Below, one piece after another: positions 10,641 to 19,878 of a stretch of 64,000 nt of DNA. Both the position numbers and the translations under genes were made by a program. Source of the stretch: UBA6627 sp965248675 (GTDB lineage Bacteria > Chloroflexota > Dehalococcoidia > UBA2979); assembly GCA_965248675.1 (NCBI GenBank), contig CBDFJZ010000005.1:372001-436000 (forward strand), in the 5' to 3' direction. A model generated the notes under the pieces. That model was not told where the DNA came from. It did no database searches and worked only from the letters and a program-made list of their open reading frames with translations. The first letter of the stretch is position 1, and each line of letters starts with the position of its first letter.

Positions 10641-11518
10641 TCCTGATCGTCGCGCTGCTGACGAAGGAACCGCTCGAGTTCGTCGACCATCGACTCGGCG
10701 TCCGGGAGCTCCTCGGTGGCGGCCGGTTCCTCGGAGTCGTCGCCCAGCTCGTCCTGGACGCGGCGCGCGTACTCCGCGGCCTCGGGGTTCTGCTCCAGGT
10801 CGGCCGAGACCTGCGCGTCGAAGCGCGCGGCGAACACCTCGAGGTCGTGCAGCGACAGCTCGAGGTGGAACGCGGAGTTGAGCCGCTGCAGGATCGCGAG
10901 CGCCCCCTTCGGGTTCGGGGAGCGCTGGATGTAGAACGGGATGTTCGCCCACAGCGACGCCGTCTCGATCCCGGCGTCGCGCAACTCGCGACTGAGCACG
11001 CCGACGATCCCGGTCGGACCCTGGTAGGTCGAGGTGGTGGGCTCGTCGAATCCGAGTTCACGCGCCAGCTCCGGGTCGGTCGCCGATCCACCGACGCGCA
11101 CCGCACTCGAGTGGCTGACCTCGGCGAGCAGCCCGCCGAGCGTGACGAAGCCGGATACCTCGTACTGACGGCAGACGTCGACGATGTTGGCGACGAAGCG
11201 CCGCCAGTTCACGTGCGGCTCGATGCCGCTCAGCAGGATGATGTCGCGCTCGCGGTCCTCGAGCCGGTGCCCGGCGAACTCGTTGGCTGGCCATTCCAGC
11301 ACCCGGTCGCCCTTTTCGAGGCGGACGTGCGGCCGCGCCTGGGTGAAGTCGTAGAACTCCTCGGGATCGATGTCGGCAAAGGGCTCGGCGCGCCAGCGCC
11401 GGCGAATGAAGCGCACGGCGCTCGTCGCTGCCTCGCCGGCGTCGTTCCACCCGGCAAAGCCGGCGATCAGGAGCGGGCGACGCAGCTCCGGCTCGTCGTG
11501 GACGCGCAGGTCTGACAT
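10637..11518 (-). CDS. PAC2-family protein (proteasome assembly chaperone-like fold)
   Basis: A 293-residue PAC2-family protein. Typical features are LLIAGFAGWNDAGEAATSA at the N-terminus, ILLSGIEPHVNWRRF in the middle, and YQGPTGIVGVLSRELRDAGI followed by SLWANIPFYI. The C-terminal 60 residues are acidic and probably helical. In bacteria the function is unsettled; the family is related to archaeal and eukaryotic proteasome-assembly factors. The ATG at 11518 has no Shine-Dalgarno but sits 6 nt after a TATGCT box, which suggests a leaderless transcript. Overlaps the Mrp gene by 4 nt. Confidence 0.88.
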   Translation of the reverse strand: MSDLRVHDEPELRRPLLIAGFAGWNDAGEAATSAVRFIRRRWRAEPFADIDPEEFYDFTQARPHVRLEKGDRVLEWPANEFAGHRLEDRERDIILLSGIEPHVNWRRFVANIVDVCRQYEVSGFVTLGGLLAEVSHSSAVRVGGSATDPELARELGFDEPTTSTYQGPTGIVGVLSRELRDAGIETASLWANIPFYIQRSPNPKGALAILQRLNSAFHLELSLHDLEVFAARFDAQVSADLEQNPEAAEYARRVQDELGDDSEEPAATEELPDAESMVDELERFLRQQRDDQD

Positions 11519-11524
11519 ACCGAC

Positions 11525-11530
11525 AGCATA
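11525..11530 (-). promoter_or_regulatory. Leaderless-type -10 box of the PAC2-Mrp operon
   Basis: TATGCT on the minus strand ends 6 nt before the PAC2 ATG, so transcription would begin at or next to the start codon. There is no Shine-Dalgarno sequence in front of that ATG, which supports the reading. Confidence 0.5.
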
Positions 11531-11848
11531 GGGGGGCTTCGCCCCTCTTTGGACCCCCGGGTCAGCCCTCGAGGCGTCTCTCAAGTCCTCGACAGCTGAC
11601 TGGCCGGCCCGAGCGGCCCGTTTCGCTGCGTCCTGAGCTTCACCGGCCTTCGATGAAGGCGTAGGGCGGCCGGCGTCGCTCTCGACCTGAATTCGGACTT
11701 GCATGACTCGGGCTGATGACGTGCGCTGTCGATCCTGTACCGTTCGTTCGTCTACCTGATGCGGGGATGCCATGAGCGGTGCGTTGCGCGCCAATCATGC
11801 GGTCCCCTGCGCCAAAAGATGTACCGAATGGTGAGAGAGGAAGACGTA

Positions 11849-12166
11849 ATGGCGAATTACTTGCTCGTGTACCACGGCGGCGGGATGCCCGAGGGCGAGA
11901 CCGAGCAGCAGCAGGTGATGGCGGCCTGGGGGAGCTGGTTCGGCGACCTCGGAGCGGCGGTGGTCGACGGCGGGAACCCCGTGGGCGCGACCTCCACGAT
12001 CGCCAGCGACGGCTCGACGAGCGACGGCGGCGGCGCGAATCCGGCCGCCGGCTACAGCGTGATCCAGGCGGACAGTCTGGCCGCGGCGACCGAGCTGGCG
12101 AAGGGTTGCCCGGTGCTCACCTCGGGTGGCAGCGTCGAGGTGGCCGAGACCTTCAACGCGATGTAG
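11849..12166 (+). CDS. YCII-related (DGPF-domain) protein
   Basis: A 105-residue protein starting MANYLLVYHGGGMPEG, the opening of YCII/DGPF-domain proteins, followed by AAWGSWFGDLGAAVVDGG and a C-terminal GYSVIQADSL region with the usual ferredoxin-like fold spacing. Family members are small dimeric cytoplasmic proteins, some with peroxidase-like or dehydratase-like activity and many found beside ECF sigma factors; none is seen here. The ATG is chosen for a GAGGAAG 6 nt upstream. Confidence 0.8.
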   Translation: MANYLLVYHGGGMPEGETEQQQVMAAWGSWFGDLGAAVVDGGNPVGATSTIASDGSTSDGGGANPAAGYSVIQADSLAAATELAKGCPVLTSGGSVEVAETFNAM

Positions 12167-12246
12167 TTCGCGCCTCGCGCGACGAATGCGGCGGCGCCTC
12201 CCCGCGGGGCGCCGCTTCGCGTGCAAAGCGAATCCGATTGCTCTCC

Positions 12247-12663
12247 CTAGAGGTGCTCGAGACGTCCCGAGAAGCGGAGGCTTCGGCGGCGTGGCCAGCG
12301 CCGATCCGTGGTGACCAGCGTGTCGGCCTCGAGAACCTGGGCGGTGGCAACCACCAGCGCGTCGGGGAGGCGGAGGCGTCCGCCCAGCCGTGCGCGCAGC
12401 CGCGCTGCCGCTTCGGCCATCTCGTCGTCGAGTGGCACGACATTGATCGGGAACCGATCGACGAACGAACGCACTGCCTGAACGGCGTCTTCGCCGCGGC
12501 GAGCGGGCGCCACGAGGCACTCGGCGAACGCGGAAGCCGGGAGCGCCACGACTTCCACCTGTTCGCTCGCCGCGGCGAGCGCACGGCGCGCTGCCCCATG
12601 GTGAGCATCGGTCGCATCGAGGAAGCCAATCATCACGCCGGCGTCGATGACCGTCAGTCCCAC
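12247..12663 (-). CDS. VapC-type PIN-domain ribonuclease toxin
   Basis: A 138-residue PIN domain. Acidic residues of the four-carboxylate site can be placed: Asp in MGLTVIDAGVMIGFLD, Glu in ASAFAECLV, Asp in RLPDALVVATA and Asp in LVTTDRRWPR. PIN toxins cleave tRNA, rRNA or mRNA when freed from the antitoxin. The gene overlaps the upstream AbrB-type antitoxin by 10 nt, the usual antitoxin-first order. The C-terminus runs slightly past the fold into an Arg-rich tail. Confidence 0.88.
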   Translation of the reverse strand: MGLTVIDAGVMIGFLDATDAHHGAARRALAAASEQVEVVALPASAFAECLVAPARRGEDAVQAVRSFVDRFPINVVPLDDEMAEAAARLRARLGGRLRLPDALVVATAQVLEADTLVTTDRRWPRRRSLRFSGRLEHL

Positions 12664-12902
12664 TCGGCCCTCAACAGGTCGAGTTCGTCAGCTTCGTAGA
12701 CGCCGCTGAGGACCCCGGCGTAGTCGGCCAGCACGTCGTCCGCGCGTTCGAGCACGACCCGCCCGGGGCCGTCGACGCGCGCGACGACCCGCTCACCAAC
12801 CTTCAGGCCCGCGGCACGCAACGCCTTCGCCGGGATCGTGATCTGATGCTTGCTGCTGATCCGGCTGCCGCGAACCGGCTTCGTCCCCTTTACTTTCCTC
12901 AT
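12654..12902 (-). CDS. VapB-type AbrB/MazE-fold antitoxin
   Basis: An 82-residue swapped-hairpin AbrB-fold DNA-binding protein: SRISSKHQITIPAKALRAAG then LKVGERVVARVDGPGRVVLE. The C-terminal 25 residues, acidic and hydrophobic (YAGVLSGVYEADELD), should wrap the PIN toxin. The ATG at 12902 lacks a clear Shine-Dalgarno but is 8 nt downstream of TATCCT (12916-12911), so it may be leaderless. It probably represses its own promoter together with the toxin. Confidence 0.88.
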   Translation of the reverse strand: MRKVKGTKPVRGSRISSKHQITIPAKALRAAGLKVGERVVARVDGPGRVVLERADDVLADYAGVLSGVYEADELDLLRAEWD

Positions 12903-12996
12903 GATTGTAAAGGATAAGCGAACCACCCCCCTGGCGTACATGCGCGTGGCGCACCCGCCTCGCGCCGATCCGGCGTCGCGGGTCGACTCCTGGAGG

Positions 12997-13356
12997 CTAG
13001 GCCGCAGCCAGCAACGCCTCGATGGCTTCGGTGACTCGCTCGCGGGTGTAGGGCTTCGCGACGAAGTCGGCGGCGCCACTAGCGATCGCGCTCATGATCG
13101 AGGACTCGTCGCGCTCTCCGCTGAGGATCGCGACGCGGGCGTCTGGGTCGATCAGACGAATCTTCTCGAGCGCCTCGATGCCATTCATGATCTGCATGTT
13201 GATGTCAAGCAGGACGGCGTCCGGGCTCGACTCTTTGTAGTGCCAGACAGCGTCAATGCCGTCTTCGCCGACGATCAGGTCGTGATCGTCTTCGAGCAGC
13301 TCCTTGAGGAGCTTCCGCATCGCGGGCGAATCGTCGACGACGAAGATCTTGGCCAT
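12997..13356 (-). CDS. CheY-like single-domain response regulator
   Basis: A 119-residue receiver domain with no output domain. The acidic pair DD (residues 8-9), the phospho-acceptor Asp51 in VLLDINMQ, Ser in ILSGERDE (the Thr/Ser switch) and Lys in DFVAKPYTRE are all present. The ATG at 13356 is preceded by GGGAGG with 5-nt spacing. No partner kinase is nearby, so it probably receives phosphate from a distant histidine kinase. Confidence 0.9.
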   Translation of the reverse strand: MAKIFVVDDSPAMRKLLKELLEDDHDLIVGEDGIDAVWHYKESSPDAVLLDINMQIMNGIEALEKIRLIDPDARVAILSGERDESSIMSAIASGAADFVAKPYTRERVTEAIEALLAAA

Positions 13357-13559
13357 CCGTACCTCCCGAGGCATCACGCAGCATCTCGTGGATCGTCGAC
13401 ACCCGACGCCGATCGTCGCAGTTCGCGGCCGTCAGTTTCGGCGACCTGCGAGCGATCCTTCTGCTCGCATGAGGCCTTGACCATGAACGCCAGTTGTCCC
13501 GACAGCAGATCGACAGATTCGAGGTCCGGGAACCGCTTGGCGCGAGTGACTCCTCGTCG

Positions 13560-14653
13560 TTACCGCTGATGCTTCGGGTCCCGGGTGCGCCGTCGCCGCC
13601 TCCCCTCGGCGCGCCATAGGCCGAGCTCGGCCTGCGCTTCGAGCGGGTCGGCGCGCCGTCGCTGGCGCGCTGCCTCGCGGAGCAGCTTGCGATAGGAGCC
13701 GAGGCGCGCCTCGGGAAGGTCGCCTGCCGCGACGGCGGCGCGTACGGCGCAGTCCGGCTCGGCGTCGTGGGCGCAGTCGGCGAAGCGGCAGCCCGTCGCG
13801 AGGCGTGCGATGTCCTCGAAGACATCATCCACCGCCTCGGCGGAAGCGACCGTCGAGAGCGCGCGGATGCCGGGCATGTCGATCACGGTCACGCCGTTGC
13901 GCAGTGGGAACAACTGTCGCGTGACGGTGGTGTGGCGCCCTCGGCCGTCGTCGGCGCGAATCGGACCGGTGTCCATCCGCTCGTCGCCGAGCAGCGCGTT
14001 GATCAGCGTCGACTTGCCGACGTCCGAGGCGCCGAAGCAAGCGAGCGTTGCGCCTGGAACGAACTCCGCGCGAAGCCGGTCGAGCCCTTCGCCGGTGACA
14101 CCGGAGACCGGGATCAGCGGGCGGTCGCCTACGACCGGCTCGAGGCTGTTCCAGATCGCGGCGACGTCGGTGACGAGGTCGAGCTTCGTGACGACCACGC
14201 CGGCGCGCGTCGCGCCGTCGGCGATCAGCAGCTCACGTTCGAGCCGCCGCGGGTTCGGGTCGATCGCCGGCTCGATCACCAGCGCGAGGTCGACGTGGTC
14301 GCCAGGAGCTGCTCCTCGACGGAGCCGGAGCTGTCCGCGCTCAGCGCCGTCGCGCGGCTGAACCGCGTCTCGCGGCGCAGGATCGCGGTGATGCGGCCCT
14401 CGCCCGCGTGCGGGTAGAGCGTGACCCAGTCGCCGACCGCCGGCGCGGCCGGCGCGAGGTCGGTGGCGACGCTCAGCACGCGATGCTCGATCGCGACCAG
14501 GCTGCGGCCGCGATCGGCGCGGATCACGCGCCCCGGAACGCCCTCGGGATCAATGGATGCGGCTTCGGCGGCGCGGGCGGTGGACCAACCTAGATCGGCG
14601 AGCGACCAGGAGGCCTCGGAACCCGCGAGCGGGCCCGTGTGAAAGACAGACAC
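13560..14653 (-). pseudogene. rsgA: Ribosome small-subunit GTPase RsgA, broken by one frameshift
   Basis: Two overlapping frames together give a complete RsgA of about 364 residues. The N-terminal OB fold (GRVIRADRGRSLVAIEHR, VGDWVTLYP, SVEEQLLA) is in one frame from GTG 14653. The circularly permuted GTPase (VTKLDLV, GASDVGKSTLINALLG, DMPGIR) and the zinc domain (CRFADCAHDAEPDC) are in another. One base appears missing near 14294-14297, where the expected EEQLLA-x-x-VDLALVIEP sequence switches frame. GAGGTGA lies 7 nt before the GTG. RsgA checks 30S maturation in the cytoplasm. The break may be real or a sequencing indel. The P-loop has Asp where most have Gly (GxSGVGKS). Confidence 0.88.
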
Positions 14654-15011
14654 GATGAATTCACCTCGGTGAGAGGCGCCTCCGTGCCTGCGTTTCGAGG
14701 AGTCGGCGGTTAGCGGACCCGCACGGGAGGGCGCGGTTGGGTCGAACGGGCGTGTCGGAGCAGCACAACAGCTCCTTGTTGAACCGTGGCTTCCATCGAG
14801 GGCCCCCTTCCGCGCCGGTCGCTGCGAGGTAATCCACGCTAGCACTTGCCACCGCTCCTCGGGGCGGTGAGGTCGTCGTTCAGCGCGGCGGCGGGTTCTC
14901 ACCGGCACCTCGAGCGGTGGTTCGGGGCGTGGGTGGGGTTCCCTCGGGGCTGCGTTCGCCCTCTGCGTCTGGCAGTTCAGGTCGGCTTGACACGCAGATC
15001 CGCAGCTGTGC
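14654..15011. other. Intergenic stretch with a possible 28-codon leader ORF
   Basis: This 358-base gap lies upstream of rsgA and beyond the menB stop. The only candidate reading frame is a minus-strand ORF at 14710-14796 (start MEATVQQGAVVLLRHARS) with a GGGGG run 6 nt upstream of its ATG. It ends 57 nt before the rsgA start. It has no recognised homologue and could be a leader peptide or chance. Confidence 0.3.
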
Positions 15012-15911
15012 CTAGTAGTGGTAGGGGAAGCGCGAGAAGTCCTGCGGCCGCTTCTCGAGAAACGCGTCGCGGCCTTCCTGTGCCTCGTCGGTCGCGTAGC
15101 CGAGGCGCGTCGCCTCGCCGGCGAAGATCTGCTGGCCGACCAGGCCGTCGTCGATCAGGTTGAACGCGAACTTCAGCATCCGCTGGGCGGTCGGGCTCTT
15201 CGAGTTGATCACCAGCGCCCAGTCCAGCGCCGTCGACTCGAGGTCCGCATGCGGCACCGACTTGTTGATCGCGCCCCACGACTCCGCCTCGTCGGCGGAG
15301 TAGTCCGCTCCGAGGAAGAAGATCTCCCGCGCCTTCTTCTGGCCGACCTGGCGCGCGAGGTAGGCGCTCCCGAAGCCGGCGTCGAAGCTGGCGACGTCGG
15401 CGTCCGTCTGCTTGAAGACGGCGTGCTCCTTCGAGGCAAGCGTGAGGTCGCAGACGACGTGGAGGCTGTGCCCGCCGCCGGCGGCCCAACCGGGAACGAC
15501 CGCGATTACGACCTTCGGCATGAAGCGGATCAGCCGTTGCACCTCGAGGATATGCAGGCGGCCGACCTTGGCCGGGTCGATCGCCTCGGCGGTCTCGCCT
15601 TCGGCGTACTTGTAGCCATCCTTGCCGCGGATGCGCTGGTCGCCACCCGAGCAGAACGCCCAACCGCCGTCCTTCGGAGACGGGCCGTTGCCGGTCAGCA
15701 GGATGGTGCCGATCTGCGTCGACTGTCGCGCGTGATCGAGGGCGGTGTAGAGCTCGTCCACGGTGTGCGGCCGGAAGGCGTTGCGCACCTCGGGACGGTC
15801 GAACGCGATGCGGACGGTGCCCTGATCGGCTGCCTGGTGATACGTGATGTCAGTGAAGTCGAAGCCGCTCACCTCGCGCCAGCGGGCCGGATCGAAGATC
15901 TCGGAGACCAT
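15012..15911 (-). CDS. menB: 1,4-dihydroxy-2-naphthoyl-CoA synthase (menaquinone biosynthesis)
   Basis: A 299-residue crotonase-fold enzyme that cyclises o-succinylbenzoyl-CoA. MenB hallmarks are FDRPEVRNAFRPHTVDEL, FCSGGDQRIRGKDGY (oxyanion hole and the MenB-specific stretch), VVPGWAAGGGHSLHVVCDL, and ADVASFDAGFGSAYLARQVG with the catalytic Asp/Ser region. The C-terminus FSRFPYHY closes the family sequence. GGAGGA lies 5 nt before the ATG. It is divergent from the nitroreductase, with which it shares a 114-nt promoter region. It implies menaquinone as the respiratory quinone. Confidence 0.95.
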   Translation of the reverse strand: MVSEIFDPARWREVSGFDFTDITYHQAADQGTVRIAFDRPEVRNAFRPHTVDELYTALDHARQSTQIGTILLTGNGPSPKDGGWAFCSGGDQRIRGKDGYKYAEGETAEAIDPAKVGRLHILEVQRLIRFMPKVVIAVVPGWAAGGGHSLHVVCDLTLASKEHAVFKQTDADVASFDAGFGSAYLARQVGQKKAREIFFLGADYSADEAESWGAINKSVPHADLESTALDWALVINSKSPTAQRMLKFAFNLIDDGLVGQQIFAGEATRLGYATDEAQEGRDAFLEKRPQDFSRFPYHY

Positions 15912-15944
15912 CTGCGTCCTCCTCGACGGACGGGTCGTGCCGAG

Positions 15945-15990
15945 GGCACTGTCAGCACTGTATCTGCGACGCCGCTCAGCGACACTGTGC
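15945..15990. promoter_or_regulatory. Divergent menB/nitroreductase control region with three CACTGT copies
   Basis: CACTGT occurs at 15947-15952, 15956-15961 and 15983-15988. On the minus strand the middle copy overlaps TACAGT, a reasonable -10 box for menB. Repeated hexamers in a divergent promoter region may be an operator, but no regulator is known. Confidence 0.3.
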
Positions 15991-16025
15991 GCTGGGCGGA
16001 CGGACCCGCGATCAGGGAGGCTGCG

Positions 16026-16691
16026 ATGGAACTGTACGAGGTGATGCGGATGACCTTCTCCGCGCGCGAGTTCACCGACGACCCGGTGCCGGACGAGCTG
16101 CTGCACCGCATCCTCGAGCACGCACGCTTCGCCTCCACTGGCGGCAACCGCCAGGGCGCCCACGTGATCGTCGTTCGCGAGGCGGCGACGAAGGCAGCGA
16201 TCGCCGAACTGGCGGTCGAGCCGGCGAAACGTTACGTCGCGCAGCGCGCAAACGGCGAGAGCCCATGGAACCCGCTCGCCCCGCCGCAAGTCAGCGCCGA
16301 GGAGATCGAACGCACGACTCGCATTGGCGCGCTCAGCTCGACCTACGAGCGGGCGCCTGTGCTGCTGGTCGTGTGCGTCGACCTCGGGGTGGTGGCCGCC
16401 ACCGATCAGCACCTCGAACAGGTGGGGGTGATCAGCGGCGCGTCGATCTACCCGCTGGTGTGGAACATCCTGCTGGCCGCACGCAGCGAGGGCTACGGCG
16501 GCACGCTCACGACGATGCCGATCGCGCAGGAGCCGAAGCTCCAGACACTCCTCGGCATCCCGGAGCAGGTCGCGGTCGCCGCCGTGATCCCGTTCGGCAA
16601 GCCAGTGAAGCAGCTGACGAAGCTCTCGCGCCGCCCAGTCGAGGAGTTCACCCACCTCGAAACGTGGAATGGCGGCCCGCTGACGGTGTAG
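16026..16691 (+). CDS. Nitroreductase-family flavoprotein
   Basis: A 221-residue FMN-dependent nitroreductase fold: MRMTFSAREFTDDPVPDELL, then RFASTGGNRQGAHVIVV (FMN phosphate and ring contacts), and the C-terminal YGGTLTTMPIAQEPKLQTLLGIPEQVAVAAVIPFG. Such enzymes reduce nitro groups, quinones or enones with NAD(P)H in the cytoplasm; the substrate is not predictable. AGGGAGG lies 6 nt before the ATG at 16026. Confidence 0.88.
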   Translation: MELYEVMRMTFSAREFTDDPVPDELLHRILEHARFASTGGNRQGAHVIVVREAATKAAIAELAVEPAKRYVAQRANGESPWNPLAPPQVSAEEIERTTRIGALSSTYERAPVLLVVCVDLGVVAATDQHLEQVGVISGASIYPLVWNILLAARSEGYGGTLTTMPIAQEPKLQTLLGIPEQVAVAAVIPFGKPVKQLTKLSRRPVEEFTHLETWNGGPLTV

Positions 16692-16694
16692 CCG

Positions 16695-18243
16695 TTAGTC
16701 CTCGGGCAGCCCAACCGTGAGCGAGAAGACGCCCGACTGCATGTCGGACAGGAACAGGCGGTCACCCTCCAGGCGCACGCCCCACGCGCCCTGGAACAGG
16801 GCGCGCTCCTGGCCCGGAGAGACGGTGTCGTAGTGGGCCACCTCGATCGGGTCGCTGGGGTCGCTCAGGTCGACCACGCGCAGGCCATCGAGGTAGTACG
16901 CGATGTACCCGATGCCGTCGCGTACCTCGACGTTGTGGATCGAGATGCCTGCTCGTGACTGGTAGCGACCAACGGCCACCGGGGCCGCGAGCTCGGTGAC
17001 GTCGAGGATCGTCAGGCCCTGGTCGTAACCCTCGCCGCCGTGAGCGTAGTAGTGGCGGCCACCCTGCTCGAACGGCCAGCCTGCGTGGCTATGCACCCCG
17101 TCGAGGTCCCACGCGCCAAGCTCGACGATCGCGCCCGGATCCGTGGTATCGAGGATCCGCAGGCCAGCGTTCCAGTAGTTGAGGTAGGCGATCTCGCGTC
17201 CGTCGCGGATCACGACGTGTACGTCGTGCGGGAAGGAGTCTTCATCGACCGGGTTCTCTACAGCGTAGCGTCCGACCTCGATCGGAGCGGCCGGGTTGGA
17301 GACGTCGATGAGTCGCAGGTCACCGGCGCCGCCCAACTGGTTGATCAGGAACAGCAGGTCGCGTTTTGGGGGCGAGGAAGATGTTGTGGATGTTCCAGAC
17401 GGCCTCGGGCGACTCGTTGAGCGCGTCCATCACGAACTGGCCAGCGAACTCGGGCTGAGTGGCGTCGGTGATGTCGTAGATCAGGACGCCACCAGGCACG
17501 GTCGCGACGTAGAGCAGGCCGCCGCGGCTCTTGACGTCGAGCGCAGCCGCCGGGCGGCCGCTGAGGCCAAGGACCGCATTGATGTCGATCATCGAGATGC
17601 GCTCGCCCGTCCCCGCGGAGAGCAGTTCGATGTGGCCGCTGAAGTGCGGAGCGAAGACGAGGCCGCTCTCGCTCCAGATGTCCGTGTTGCCGCCCAGGGC
17701 CGGATCACGGGAGCGCCAGTTGCGGACGACGTGGAGTGCCACGTCCTCGTCCGTGGTCACGATGCGGTGCATTACCCCGGACGCCATGAGGGCCGGCTCA
17801 CGGCTGCCGTCGATCAGCTCGAACGGCATCGCTTCGCCGGCATCCCGGGGGACATCGATCGACACGGTAAGGTCGGGGACCAGACCGTCGCACTGCTCGA
17901 GGTGCCAGCCGTCGGCGGTTGGCTCCGGCGTGCAGCGCAGTTCGAGCGAGCCGAGCTCGAGCGTCCAGGGGTCGGTGTCCGGGTCGCGCCCCGCCCGGAT
18001 GCGAACCGACAGCGGAAAGATGCCGAGGTTACCGGCCCAGAAGGAGCGCCCGAGTTCAGCGGTCAGTTCTGGGCCGGCCGGTGTCGGCTCCGGCGTTGGC
18101 GAGGGTGTCGGCGACGCGGTGGCGATGGCCGTCGCCGTCGAGGTCGGCGGCGCAGCGTCGCCGAGGCTGTTCGATGAGGCGCTTCCGCAGGCGGATTCGA
18201 GGATCGCGAACGCAAACAGCACCAGGCCGATCCGGATCGGCAT
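16695..18243 (-). pseudogene. Secreted LVIVD/beta-propeller repeat protein, broken by one frameshift
   Basis: An N-terminal signal (MPIRIGLVLFAFAILESAC, lipoprotein-like though Glu at -3 is atypical) is followed by a Ser/Thr/Pro linker (SPTPSPTPEPTPAGPE) and repeated strands of LVIVD type: LLYVATVPGGVLIYDITDAT, LRLIDVSNPAAPIEVGRY, LRILDTTDPGAIVELGAW, LTILDVTELAAPVAVGRY and LRVVDLSDPSDPIEVAHY. The frame changes at 17364-17372, where CCCCCAAAA seems to hold one extra A. Removing it joins ...IFLAPK to RDLLFLINQLGGAGD and gives one protein of about 515 residues. It probably sits outside the membrane; function unknown. Confidence 0.8.
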
Positions 18244-18371
18244 CTCATCCTCGTTCCGCGTGTCTTACCGGTTCCTCCCCCGATTATCGGCGCGCGTTCG
18301 TCCCTCCTGAGGCCGCTTATGTGCCCGGAGCGTCGCGGTGCGAGGATGGACGGACAGCGCAGGAGGCAGCG

Positions 18372-19349
18372 ATGGGCGTCGAGTACACCGAGCATGGCGG
18401 CAACCTCGGGCCGCCCGACGGCCGCGACGTCCCCCGTTTCATGGCGCCCGCGACCTTCGCAAGGCTGCCCGGGCCGTCCGAGGTCGAGTCGTGGGACGTC
18501 AGCGTCGTCGGGGTGCCCTTTGACGCCGGCACCTCGTACCGGCCGGGTGCCCGTTTCGGACCGGCCGCGATCCGCGCGGGCTCGAAGCTGCTCAGGCCGC
18601 ACCATCCCGCCCTGCACGTGCAGCCATTCGCCGACCAGCAGGTCGTCGACGCCGGCGACATCACCGCCAGCCCCTACTCGATCGAGGACGCGATCGGCCA
18701 AATCGAGCGCGGCGCGGGCGAGTTACTCGAGGTAGCGCCAAGGATCGTGTCGCTCGGCGGCGACCACACGATCGCGCTGCCCCTGTTGCGCGCGATCAAT
18801 CGGAAGCACGGGCCCATCGCCCTCGTGCATTTCGATGCCCACCTCGATACCTGGGACACCTACATGTCGGCGCCGTATACGCACGGCACGCCGTTCCGGC
18901 GCGCGGCGGAGGAGGGGCTGTTCGTCGAGGACCACTCGATGCACGTCGGCATCCGTGGCTCGCTCTACGGCGCGGACGACCTCACGGAGGACGCGGCGCT
19001 CGGCTTCGCCGTCGTGGGTACGTGGGAGATCGAGGTGCTCGGGATCACCGGGATCGTCGCGCACATCCGCGAACGAGTCGGCGAACACCCGCTCTACCTC
19101 TCGATCGACATCGACGTGCTCGATCCGGCGTACGCGCCCGGCACCGGCACGCCCGAGATCGGCGGCTTCAGCTCGCGCGAGCTGGCGGGCATCCTCCGTG
19201 GCCTCGCCGGGCTCGAGGTGGTCGGAGCGGACATCGTGGAGGTGTCGCCGGCGTACGACCACGCCGAGGTGACGGCGATCGCCGCGGCGAACATGGCGTA
19301 CGAGATCCTGGCGCTCATGGCCTCGCGGGCTGTGGCGGCGGGCAGCTAG
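18372..19349 (+). CDS. speB: Agmatinase / ureohydrolase
   Basis: A 325-residue manganese ureohydrolase. Metal-binding motifs are in order: SLGGDHTIALP, VHFDAHLDTWD and SIDIDVLDPAYAPGTGTPE, followed by GGFSSREL. Agmatinases split agmatine into putrescine and urea; related guanidino-acid hydrolases share these motifs, so the substrate is probable, not proven. A perfect AGGAGG (18361-18366) lies 5 nt before the ATG. Its stop shares CTAG with the convergent DinB-like gene. Confidence 0.88.
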   Translation: MGVEYTEHGGNLGPPDGRDVPRFMAPATFARLPGPSEVESWDVSVVGVPFDAGTSYRPGARFGPAAIRAGSKLLRPHHPALHVQPFADQQVVDAGDITASPYSIEDAIGQIERGAGELLEVAPRIVSLGGDHTIALPLLRAINRKHGPIALVHFDAHLDTWDTYMSAPYTHGTPFRRAAEEGLFVEDHSMHVGIRGSLYGADDLTEDAALGFAVVGTWEIEVLGITGIVAHIRERVGEHPLYLSIDIDVLDPAYAPGTGTPEIGGFSSRELAGILRGLAGLEVVGADIVEVSPAYDHAEVTAIAAANMAYEILALMASRAVAAGS

Positions 19350-19825
19350 CGCCGGGCGAGCACGTCCCGCGTCAGTTGCAGATGTCCGAGGTGCTCTCCG
19401 GCGTGCCGCACGGAGGACACGATCGCCTCGCGCCGGCTCACCTCGCGGGTGGGCGCCGCGCCGAACAGGGACTGCTCGGGCACGGTCAGCTGATCGAAGA
19501 TCGCCGGGTCGGCCGAGCGCATCGCGTCGACGATGTCGTCAGCGAGGGCGCGCAACGCCCCAGCGAGTTCGGTCGCCGATACCCCCGCCGTCGCGAACTC
19601 CGCGGCGCGATCGCGCTCCACGTCGAGCGCGCACCCCACGCCGAGCACATACGCGCGCAGGGCTCCAACGACGTGCGTGGCTAGCTCGGCGGCGCTACTG
19701 GCGTCGTCGTGCAGGTGAGTGTCGAGGTCGGCCGCCGGCATTCCGTCGACTGTGTCTGCGATCGCCTCGAGCGAGCCGCGAAGTAGCGCGGCGTAGATAG
19801 GGGCCTCTCCGGTCAGCGGGCTCAT
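19346..19825 (-). CDS. DinB/YfiT-like four-helix protein
   Basis: A 159-residue all-helical protein with the DinB layout: a His in ELATHVVGALRAYVLG near residue 50 and a His-rich last helix, RHAGEHLGHLQLTRDVLARR, which together can bind a divalent metal. Members include putative thiol-dependent transferases and stress proteins. GGAGG lies 6 nt before the ATG at 19825. It overlaps the agmatinase stop tail to tail by 4 nt. Confidence 0.75.
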   Translation of the reverse strand: MSPLTGEAPIYAALLRGSLEAIADTVDGMPAADLDTHLHDDASSAAELATHVVGALRAYVLGVGCALDVERDRAAEFATAGVSATELAGALRALADDIVDAMRSADPAIFDQLTVPEQSLFGAAPTREVSRREAIVSSVRHAGEHLGHLQLTRDVLARR

Positions 19826-19878
19826 CGGGTGCCTCCTCGCTTCGTCGTCAGTTCGCTTCGTAGACGACCCCGCGAACG

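Noticed and set aside
11531..11545. GGGGC-TTC-GCCCC hairpin as a forward terminator
   Set aside because: Only a short TCTTT follows and there is no plus-strand gene upstream to terminate.
13381..13559. Coding-looking minus-strand frame directly after the rsgA stop (RFPDLESVDLLSGQLAFM region)
   Set aside because: It has natural-looking composition, but it is preceded by the rsgA TAA and has no start codon until a short internal ATG. It may be a remnant, but I cannot support a gene.
14838..14849. CIRCE-like half site (CTAGCACTTGCC)
   Set aside because: Only one half of the inverted repeat is present and no heat-shock gene is nearby.
17364..17372. CCCCCAAAA as a programmed frameshift site
   Set aside because: It resembles a slippery run, but five other genes in the window have similar breaks without such a motif, so a shared technical cause or decay is simpler.
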